From assembly GCA_036746875.1 (NCBI GenBank), contig DAIODI010000089.1:1-11433 (forward strand): DNA of 11,433 nt. Reading direction: 5' to 3'. The DNA is from DAIODI01 sp036746875 (GTDB taxonomy: Bacteria > Pseudomonadota > Alphaproteobacteria > Rhizobiales > Aestuariivirgaceae). Made by a program: the position numbers and the translations under genes. This document shows, one piece after another, positions 5,889-11,433 of the stretch. The notes under the pieces are model-generated. The model had not been told where the DNA came from and did no database searches. It saw only the letters and a program-made list of their open reading frames with translations. The stretch's first letter is position 1. The number at the start of each line of letters is the position of its first letter.

Positions 5889-5936
5889 CGCATCATCCCG
5901 CCAAGTGGCGGCCACGTGGCGGGAACAGATGATGCG
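5889..5936 (-). promoter_or_regulatory. Large inverted repeat in the leader of the endolysin-holin operon
   Basis: The arms are CGCATCAT (5889-5896) with ATGATGCG (5929-5936) and CCCGCCA (5897-5903) with TGGCGGG (5917-5923). An inner GTGG/CCAC pair (5905-5908 with 5912-5915) continues the stem. The result is about 19 bp of stem with one 5-nt bulge (5924-5928) and one mismatch. It ends 5 bp before the Shine-Dalgarno of the endolysin gene and has no T-run, so it is not a terminator. It could be an operator overlapping the promoter, or an mRNA structure affecting translation or stability of the lysis operon. The role is inference; the symmetry is read directly. Confidence 0.6.
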
Positions 5937-5940
5937 AATG

Positions 5941-5988
5941 CAAAAGGACAGAGCGGCCGGCCTGATTCAGTCAGGCCGAGCGCCGCTC
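5941..5988 (-). terminator. Rho-independent-like terminator after the GTA tail genes
   Basis: On the minus strand, GAGCGGC (5988-5982) pairs with GCCGCTC (5957-5951), and CGGCCTGA (5978-5971) pairs with TCAGGCCG (5965-5958) around a 5-nt loop. That gives 15 bp of stem with a 3-nt bulge (5979-5981). It is followed by TGTCCTTTTG, a modest T-tract (5942-5945). It begins 10 bp after the stop of the 75-aa gene and lies before the endolysin leader. It therefore plausibly ends, or attenuates, transcription from the tail operon into the lysis genes. Confidence 0.62.
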
Positions 5989-5998
5989 CGGGGGATGA

Positions 5999-6226
5999 TC
6001 AGCGCATAAGCATCGCCGGCAGAAGCTTCGAGGCGAGCGCGCCGAGCGAGGCCGAAGCGCCGACCAGCAGCGCCAGCAGCCGCCAGCCGCCGCGCACGGT
6101 GGCCAGCGAGTCGCGGATCTCCCGCACGTCGCGGCGCAGCTCCTTGAGGTCCTCCTCCACCGCGTCGAGGCGCGCTTCGAGCCGGCCGAACTCGCGCTCG
6201 CGGAAGGCCGGGGAGTTATCGGTCAC
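5999..6226 (-). CDS. Small coiled-coil protein with one C-terminal membrane helix (75 aa), XhlA-like layout
   Basis: I do not recognise a named family. Residues 8-47 are highly charged with a heptad-like pattern (FGRLEARLDAVEEDL, then KELRRDVREIRDSL), predicting a helical coiled coil. Residues about 49-72 (LLALLVGASASLGALASKLL) form one hydrophobic helix, and the protein ends LPAMLMR. This layout of a cytoplasmic coiled coil followed by one tail anchor resembles XhlA-type phage lysis accessories, which act with holins; that is an analogy of architecture only. The start is a GTG at 6224-6226 with AAGGAG 8 nt upstream (6235-6240), overlapping the stop of the DUF2793 gene by one base; no in-frame ATG is usable. 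The gap to the previous gene is 13 nt, so it is the last gene of the tail operon, before the terminator-like hairpin and the lysis pair. A lysis accessory or a GTA structural/anchor role are both open. Confidence 0.75.
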   Translation of the reverse strand: MTDNSPAFREREFGRLEARLDAVEEDLKELRRDVREIRDSLATVRGGWRLLALLVGASASLGALASKLLPAMLMR

Positions 6227-6239
6227 GGGGTCGTCTCCT

Positions 6240-7439
6240 TCAGCGGATGTAGAACAGCGGACAGCCGGTCGCGGGCGTCGCCGGCGTCCATGTCGCGGCG
6301 CTTTCGTTCGCCGGCAGCGCCGTCGCCCAGGCGTGGGCGCGAAACAGTCCCGCCACCGGTATCGCGGTGGCCGCCGTGCCGGAGCCCGCCACGCCCAGCA
6401 CCGGGCCCTGCTGGCCCATCACGCGCGGCGCGGCCTGGAACAGCGCGCCCAGCCAGTGCGGCCGCGCGTCGAGGTCGCGCGCCATGGCGAGGCTCTTCAG
6501 GCCCACCGTTCCGGTGTCCACCGTGCCGAGGTCGGCGATCAGCGCGCCGGGCCGGCCGTCGCCCGTGTCGTCGTAGAGCGCGAGGCGGGCGAGACCCGCC
6601 GCCGCCGTCGTCACCCGGATCGCAGCCGTCGCGAACATCCGCCGCCATGGCGGCGCGAACGGCGCGACGTAGAGCCGCCCGGCGGTGGTGAGAAAATCCG
6701 CAAAAGCCGAAACGCCGGGCGAGCTCATGTGAATGTCGGTCGAGGCCGAAAACCCCGGGCGTATCGCCGCTGCGAGCCCGCCCGGGAACCGCATCCGGCC
6801 CGTTGTTGCCTCGGCGATCATGGCGTCGCGCCAGGTCGCGCCGTCACCCGAAACCTTGATCGTGAAGTCGTCCGATCCGGCGAGGCCCGTTTCCGCCCGC
6901 CCCGACCAGCCGGATGAATAGACCACCGAGCCGGTGTTCGCTGCGCCCTGCCGGTTCACCTGAACCTGGACGTCGCCGCCCGTATCGTGGCTGAACAGCA
7001 CGCTGCGCGACTGCGCCGCCAGGCGCTGCGTGTCGCTCGCCGTGGCGTTGACGCCAAGCCGCGCCACGCTGGCGGGAAACGGGGGCGGCTCGCCTCCCGG
7101 CGCGGCGTCGCGCCAGACCGTTCCGTCGAACAGCATTAGTTTCGACGTCGCGCGATTATAGACGAGAAAACCCGGGCGCGGCGTCTGGAACACGAAGCCG
7201 CCGCCGCTGACGATGGCGATCTGGCCGCTGCGTCCGGCCCACGCGCCGGTTGCGCCCGCCGCCACCACATAGCGCGCGCCCTCCGCCGGCGTCGCCGGCG
7301 GCGCCGCCAGCGCCATGGACTCCACCGCCATCTGGAGCAGCGCGTCGATCAGCGCCAGCGCCTCGTTGTGCGTCACATGCTTCTGCGCCTGCGCCGCCGC
7401 GATCAGCGGCAGCGCCAGGTTCGGCGTCGTCTCAGACAT
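6240..7439 (-). CDS. DUF2793 protein with phage tail-fibre-like C-terminus
   Basis: This 399-residue protein has three regions. Residues 1-90 are a DUF2793 domain (LALPLIAAAQAQKHVTHNEAL and then ALIDALLQMAVES are its hallmark), often found next to GTA and prophage tail genes. Residues about 120-215 resemble a repeat common in such proteins (VQVQVNRQG, SSGWSGRAETGLAGSDDF, IKVSGDGATWRDAM). Residues about 235-399 look like a beta-sandwich fibre tip: GRLYVAPFAPP, LARLALYDDTGDGRPGALIADLG, then an Ala/Thr-rich end finishing with TGCPLFYIR. No signal peptide or membrane helix is seen. A structural role at the particle's distal tail, possibly receptor binding, is my inference. The ATG at 7437-7439 has GAGGAA upstream and overlaps the end of the TIM-barrel gene by 8 nt (ATGTCTGA), so translation is probably coupled. 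The following 75-aa gene starts 13 nt after its stop. Confidence 0.88.
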   Translation of the reverse strand: MSETTPNLALPLIAAAQAQKHVTHNEALALIDALLQMAVESMALAAPPATPAEGARYVVAAGATGAWAGRSGQIAIVSGGGFVFQTPRPGFLVYNRATSKLMLFDGTVWRDAAPGGEPPPFPASVARLGVNATASDTQRLAAQSRSVLFSHDTGGDVQVQVNRQGAANTGSVVYSSGWSGRAETGLAGSDDFTIKVSGDGATWRDAMIAEATTGRMRFPGGLAAAIRPGFSASTDIHMSSPGVSAFADFLTTAGRLYVAPFAPPWRRMFATAAIRVTTAAAGLARLALYDDTGDGRPGALIADLGTVDTGTVGLKSLAMARDLDARPHWLGALFQAAPRVMGQQGPVLGVAGSGTAATAIPVAGLFRAHAWATALPANESAATWTPATPATGCPLFYIR

Positions 7440-10400
7440 GGTATGTTCCTCGAAGCGGCGCGCCTCGCCCGAAGCGCTGCGAGATCTGGGCGATGACGAG
7501 CGTGACCGAACCCGGCAGCGCCCCGTCGTGGTCGGCGCGCTGGTCGGCCGCGGCGTAGATGGCGTTCGGCCGGTCGATCGTCAGTGTACGGACGATGACG
7601 CCGTTGCGCTCGATGTCCACGGCGTAAAGCTCGCGGTCCTCGGCGAGCGGCACGTCGGCCTGCTCCCAGCCGTCGCCGCCCGTCCGGGTGCGGCGCGTGA
7701 AGGCGATGGCGATATCGCCGGACGCCAGCCGCCTGATCCGCGCATGCGCCGGCGACAGCGGCCGCAGCGCCAGCGCCCGCCAGACGGCGCTCGCCGTCGC
7801 GAACGAACCGTCCGCCAGGTCACGGCCCGGCGGGCCGGCGCGAACCGTCAGGGTGCGCCCCATCAGGTCGCCTGCGTCGAGGCCGGAGAGCGCGGCGACA
7901 GCCGGCTCGATCAGCACGAAGCGTTCGCCGGAGGCGCGCTCGGCCAGAATCTCCGGCTCGCTGCCGAACCGGCCGCGCAACAGCCCCGAAAGCTCGAAGG
8001 TGCGTTCCGCCACCAGCGTCGCCGAGGCGAACTGGATCAGCTCGAAGCCGGTTTCCATCGCGCCGACGGCGGCGAGGTTCGCCCCGTCGAGCAGCGCCCG
8101 CTCGCTGACGCTTTCGAGCCCGCCCGAAACCAGCGTCACCATCAGCCGTGCGCCCCTGTCGAGGCGGTTGGGCGGCCCCGGCGCAAGCGGCGCGGTCAGG
8201 GTGCCCATCGTCGCCGGCGCGTCGAGGCGCAGCGACTGCGGCCCGCCTGCGCCGATCTCGGCCAGCGCCGCGAGCGCGCCCGGCCACGGCCGCACCGCCG
8301 CCGCCACGCGCGGCGCGCTCCCCGCCGGTCCGCCGAGGTCGGGAAGGTCGAGCACGAGCAGCGCCGGTTCGCCCGCCGCAAGGGCGGGCTCGCTGCGGGC
8401 GGCGCGGTCGGGCGCGTCCGTCGTCGCGTACACGGACGGTTCGTGCGCGCGCGCCAGCACCGCGCGGTGTCCGCGTTCGGCCGTCTCCTCGATCCGCCAG
8501 GCGCGCGCCCGCCCGTTGAGCGTCAGGGTCACCGCGTCGCCGGGTTCGAGCGCGAGCCGCGACGGCGGCAGCGCGAACGCCACGGTCTCGCGCCCGGCGA
8601 TCGCCTCGCGCAGCATCACGCCCGCCCGTTGCTCGGCGAGCGAGGCGGGCATCACGCAGGCCGTCGCGATGGCCGTCTCGCGGCGGCTCGCGAGGCTCGC
8701 CCCGTTGTGGCGGGCCTCCACCGCCGAGACGCGAAACCCTCCGGCGGGGTCCACGAAACCGATGCGCGCCGCCGCCGGCAGGTCGCTGTCGTGGGCGCGG
8801 GTGATCGAAGCCAGCGGCCGATCTTCGCCGAGGTCCACGAGATGGCTCTCGTCGAGCGCCGCCGCCGGCGCGCCCGAACGATGCCGGAACGTCAGCACGC
8901 CGCCGCTCTCCACCGCGTCGAACGCGAACGCCGCCATCAGCTGCTCCAGCGCGCCGCGCGCCGCCATCGGCCGGTCGATCACGAAGCCGTCGAGCGCGCC
9001 GGTGAGGCCGCTCACGTCGAAGCGCATGAAGCCCTGGGCCTTCAGAATCTCCGCCACCAGCCCGGCGAGGCCGGGCTGGCCCGCCCGCCCGTTCAGCCAG
9101 TGGCCGCGCGCCCAGTTGGCGCAGTCGCCCCACACGCCGGTCATCTCCGGGAACGCCGGATAGGGCCGCGCGTCCCACGCCCACACCGAAATGCGCGCCG
9201 GATCCACCATTGGCCCGCCATAGACGGACGACTGCGGGACGCCGGCGCCCGTCCACACGGCGTGGAACGCGTCGAGGAAGCGCCGCTGCATCAGGTCGTC
9301 GCGCGCCCCGTTCGAAAACCAGGCGAGCCGGCTTTCCGCCGACTTCGGGTCGAGGAAGGCGTTCGGCTGGTTCGCGCCCTTGTCGAGCGCGGCGCATCCC
9401 GCCTCGGTGAACAGGATCGGCTTGGACCGCGCGACCCACGCCGTCGGGGGCCCCTGCTCCACGCCGCCCAACCGGTTCACGTGCGCGTTGGCCCACCACC
9501 CGGCGATGTCCTTGAAGCGGAACACCCACGGCTTGCCGTGCGCGCCGTCGGTGATCGGCAGGCGCTGTTGCGCGGCGCGCCCGGCGGCGTCGGCGTAGTA
9601 CCAGTCGTAGCCCTCGCCGTGCGTCATGTTGGCTTCGAGATAGCCCGGCGCATGGATCGATCCCCATGCGGCGTCGGCGTGGGCTGCGCCGTCGCGCCAG
9701 TCGGCGGAGGGCATATAGCTGTCGATCCCCACGTAGGCGACCGCCGGCGAGGCCCACAGCGGATCGAGATGGAAGGCGTAGTCGCCGGAACCGTCCTGAG
9801 GCTGATGACCGCGCCACTCCGTCCAGTCGGCGGCGTAGGAAATCTTCGCCTGGGGCAGGATCGCCTTCACGTCGGCCGCCAGCCGCACCAGCTCCGTCAC
9901 CGCCGGGTAGACGCCGCGCGCCGAGCGCAAGCTGGTGAGCGCCGCCATTTCCGAGCCGATCAGAAACGACTCGACGCCGCCCGCCGCCTTGCACAGGTGG
10001 GCGTAGTGCAGGATCATCCGCCGGTATCGCCATTCAGACGGCCCGCTGTAGTGCACGGTGTCGCCCGCGATGGCGAAGTGGTGCGGCTCGGCCGACCCGA
10101 AGAAGGCGCGCGCCTGCGTCTCCGCCGCCGCCGTCAGGTCCGGCGTGCCGGGCCGCCCCGGCGCGACCGCGCCGGTGATGCGCCCGCGCCACGGGTAGGC
10201 CGCCTGCCGCGGCCCGCCGTAGGGATCGGGAAGGGCGTTGCCGGCGGCGATGTCCATCATCACAAACGGGTAGAACGTCACCTTGAGGCCGCGCGCCGCG
10301 AGGTTGCGGATCGCCGCCACCACGGAAGCGTCGGAGGGCGTGCCGCCATAGGCCGCCCGCCCGTCGATCTGGCTCACCGCGCGCGCCTGCGCCCGGCCCG

Positions 10401-11325
10401 CGCCGCCGGCCGACCAGGTGAGGGGCCGCGTCTCCTTGCTGTTGCGGTCCACGCCGGGGCGCACCGTGCAGGAGCCGCAGCGCAGATCGTCGCCGAACCA
10501 GGCGGTCACCAGCGAGACATGCTCGACATCCGGCAGCTCCGCCTGAAGCTGGTCCATCGACACGCTCCAGTCGGCGGCGCGCGACGACTGGTGCGCGTTT
10601 TCCGGCTCCCATTCGCCCCACCCGGCGTTGCGCGTCACGCGGCGCGGGTCGTAACCGAACTCGGTCGCGCCCGGGATCACGCAAACGGAGCGGATCGGCG
10701 GCTGGTTCTCGCGCACCGGCCGCACCACCTCGAAGGAGAGCTGCGGCAGCCGGTTGCCGAAGGGGCCGAGCGCGAGGCGCTCGAACACCACATACGCCGT
10801 GCCGCGATAGGCGGGCGCGTTCGCCTCGCCCTCGTGCGCCACGATCAGGCTGTCGGGCTCCTGGGTCTCGTCGCCGGGGTGGAGGCGGAATGTCGCCGAC
10901 GCCGGGTCGAGGTCCTGCCCGTCGGCCCAGATGCGGCCGATGCGGCTCACCTCGCCCTCGCACAGAGCCAGCGCGAAGCTGGCGAAGTAGCTGTACTCGG
11001 TCACGGTCACGCCGCCGCCGCCGCCCTTGACGCCCCCGCCCTCGTTGCGGCGTTGCGCCTGCTCCTCGATGGGCAGCGCCCAGATCAGCTGTCCCGGCAG
11101 CCGCGCCCGCCCGTAGAGACGCGGCAAACCCGCCCCCTCGGTCGAGCCCATGACGCGCAGATCGTCGAGCCGCGGCCCCTCCACTGTCCGCGTCGGCGAG
11201 AACAGCGCCCGGTCCACCATGCTTCCGGCGATCGCGCCGGCCGCGCGCCCGACCGCCGCGCCGATGGGGCCGCCGAGCGCCGCCCCCAGCGCCGCGCCCG
11301 CCGTCTGCAACACCACCGTCGCCAT
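7432..11325 (-). CDS. GTA tail hub/tip protein with TIM-barrel domain (RcGTA gp15, 'megatron')
   Basis: At 1297 residues it is close to the length of the R. capsulatus GTA protein as I recall it. Residues 8-40 are an Ala/Gly-rich hydrophobic segment. About 45-210 form a tail-hub domain with a Gly-rich stretch (GGGVKGGGGGV, about 97-106) before TEYSYFASFALALCEGEV. About 215-400 are a second conserved region (DLRCGSCTVRPGVD). About 405-740 form the GTA TIM-barrel/glycoside-hydrolase-like domain, with Glu459 in IGSEM and Glu641 in LFTEAGC after barrel strands, the two places where GH clan-A enzymes carry catalytic glutamates. The C-terminal half (about 740-1297) holds the Phage-tail_3-type and GTA C-terminal domains (ELSGLLRGRFGSE). 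The protein forms the tail tip that contacts the recipient cell; activity on glycans is not shown by sequence. The ATG at 11323-11325 has GGAG upstream and lies one base after the stop of the peptidase gene. The frame is intact with no degeneration. Confidence 0.95.
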   Translation of the reverse strand: MATVVLQTAGAALGAALGGPIGAAVGRAAGAIAGSMVDRALFSPTRTVEGPRLDDLRVMGSTEGAGLPRLYGRARLPGQLIWALPIEEQAQRRNEGGGVKGGGGGVTVTEYSYFASFALALCEGEVSRIGRIWADGQDLDPASATFRLHPGDETQEPDSLIVAHEGEANAPAYRGTAYVVFERLALGPFGNRLPQLSFEVVRPVRENQPPIRSVCVIPGATEFGYDPRRVTRNAGWGEWEPENAHQSSRAADWSVSMDQLQAELPDVEHVSLVTAWFGDDLRCGSCTVRPGVDRNSKETRPLTWSAGGAGRAQARAVSQIDGRAAYGGTPSDASVVAAIRNLAARGLKVTFYPFVMMDIAAGNALPDPYGGPRQAAYPWRGRITGAVAPGRPGTPDLTAAAETQARAFFGSAEPHHFAIAGDTVHYSGPSEWRYRRMILHYAHLCKAAGGVESFLIGSEMAALTSLRSARGVYPAVTELVRLAADVKAILPQAKISYAADWTEWRGHQPQDGSGDYAFHLDPLWASPAVAYVGIDSYMPSADWRDGAAHADAAWGSIHAPGYLEANMTHGEGYDWYYADAAGRAAQQRLPITDGAHGKPWVFRFKDIAGWWANAHVNRLGGVEQGPPTAWVARSKPILFTEAGCAALDKGANQPNAFLDPKSAESRLAWFSNGARDDLMQRRFLDAFHAVWTGAGVPQSSVYGGPMVDPARISVWAWDARPYPAFPEMTGVWGDCANWARGHWLNGRAGQPGLAGLVAEILKAQGFMRFDVSGLTGALDGFVIDRPMAARGALEQLMAAFAFDAVESGGVLTFRHRSGAPAAALDESHLVDLGEDRPLASITRAHDSDLPAAARIGFVDPAGGFRVSAVEARHNGASLASRRETAIATACVMPASLAEQRAGVMLREAIAGRETVAFALPPSRLALEPGDAVTLTLNGRARAWRIEETAERGHRAVLARAHEPSVYATTDAPDRAARSEPALAAGEPALLVLDLPDLGGPAGSAPRVAAAVRPWPGALAALAEIGAGGPQSLRLDAPATMGTLTAPLAPGPPNRLDRGARLMVTLVSGGLESVSERALLDGANLAAVGAMETGFELIQFASATLVAERTFELSGLLRGRFGSEPEILAERASGERFVLIEPAVAALSGLDAGDLMGRTLTVRAGPPGRDLADGSFATASAVWRALALRPLSPAHARIRRLASGDIAIAFTRRTRTGGDGWEQADVPLAEDRELYAVDIERNGVIVRTLTIDRPNAIYAAADQRADHDGALPGSVTLVIAQISQRFGRGAPLRGTYHV

Positions 11326-11326
11326 C

Positions 11327-11433
11327 TCAACGCTCCGTATACGGATGAGGAAACGCGAACGCGCCCGCGATATGCCGGCGCCACCACGGCGAAATCGCCA
11401 CCGCGCACACCGCCGCGCCGTCCTGGGCGTGAA
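11327..11433 (-). CDS. GTA NlpC/P60-family tail peptidase, C-terminal end only (partial)
   Basis: The window's right edge contains the last 34 codons of a gene read on the minus strand. The peptide begins HAQDGAAVCAVAISPWW and ends in TER before a TGA at 11327-11329. The pattern HA...G.AV...ISPWWRRHIAGAFAFP matches the conserved end of the RcGTA gp14-type NlpC/P60 cell-wall peptidase, where HA followed later by a WWRRR-like run and an F-F-P ending is typical. The catalytic Cys/His core lies outside the window, so activity cannot be judged. Only one base separates its stop from the ATG of the hub gene, in line with the usual gp14-gp15 order. Such peptidases sit in the tail baseplate and are thought to open the recipient's peptidoglycan. 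The identification rests on a short stretch plus exact synteny. Confidence 0.8.
   Translation of the reverse strand, partial: HAQDGAAVCAVAISPWWRRHIAGAFAFPHPYTER

Noticed and set aside
5874..5915. Fourteen-residue longer endolysin start at 5915
   Set aside because: It would start inside the leader inverted repeat, lacks a ribosome site, and adds residues with no family similarity; the ATG at 5873 has GGAGA.
7820..10033. 737-codon minus-strand frame inside the TIM-barrel gene, and a 491-codon plus-strand frame (7688-9163)
   Set aside because: Both overlap the well-supported 1297-residue hub protein and have Arg/Gly/Ala-dominated compositions typical of shadow frames.
1..11433. CRISPR array, insertion sequence, tRNA, integrase or attachment site
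   Set aside because: No regularly spaced direct repeats, transposase or integrase motifs, or tRNA-like structure were found; base composition is even throughout.

Overview
The window is uniformly very GC-rich, and its gene content points to an alphaproteobacterium, most likely of the Hyphomicrobiales (Rhizobiales) group. The evidence is a FeuP/FeuQ-type two-component system, a gene-transfer-agent (GTA) tail module with a DUF2793 protein, and an MCM/MeaB pair. The species cannot be named from this stretch alone. No tRNA, rRNA, insertion sequence or CRISPR array was seen. No gene-free stretch reaches 300 bp; the longest is about 125 bp.

Left part (1-2160), propionate/B12 metabolism. The window opens inside the methylmalonyl-CoA mutase large subunit, whose cobalamin-binding C-terminal domain is present. 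A 63-aa two-helix membrane protein of unknown function follows on the opposite strand, with its stop codon directly abutting the mutase stop. The gene for MeaB, the GTPase chaperone of the mutase, is divergent from it.

Middle part (2226-4726), a signalling operon on the minus strand: a PepSY-domain exported small protein, then an OmpR/PhoP-class response regulator (FeuP-like), then an overlapping sensor histidine kinase (FeuQ-like). Upstream of the PepSY gene are three GTT-led hexamers exactly 11 bp apart, a layout expected of a PhoP-class box. The operon is therefore a candidate for autoregulation.

Right part (4738-11433), the 3' end of a GTA or GTA-like tail gene cluster, all on the minus strand. 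In transcription order it holds: the end of the NlpC/P60 tail peptidase (partial); the giant TIM-barrel hub/tip protein (RcGTA gp15, 'megatron'); a DUF2793 protein with a fibre-like C-terminus; a 75-aa coiled-coil plus one-helix protein; a strong terminator-like hairpin and a second large inverted repeat; a GH24 endolysin with Cys at the usual catalytic Asp position and two C-terminal membrane helices; and a 3TM GTA-type holin. Genes within each block are tightly packed, with overlaps of 4-8 nt or gaps of 1-13 nt. The two structured elements between tail genes and lysis genes are the only substantial non-coding DNA in this block, which suggests that lysis is controlled separately from particle assembly.

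I see no clear sign of a wholly unknown system. The most notable points are the architecture of the lysis cassette, its structured leader, the small XhlA-like protein beside it, and the candidate autoregulatory box of the adjacent PepSY-FeuPQ operon.
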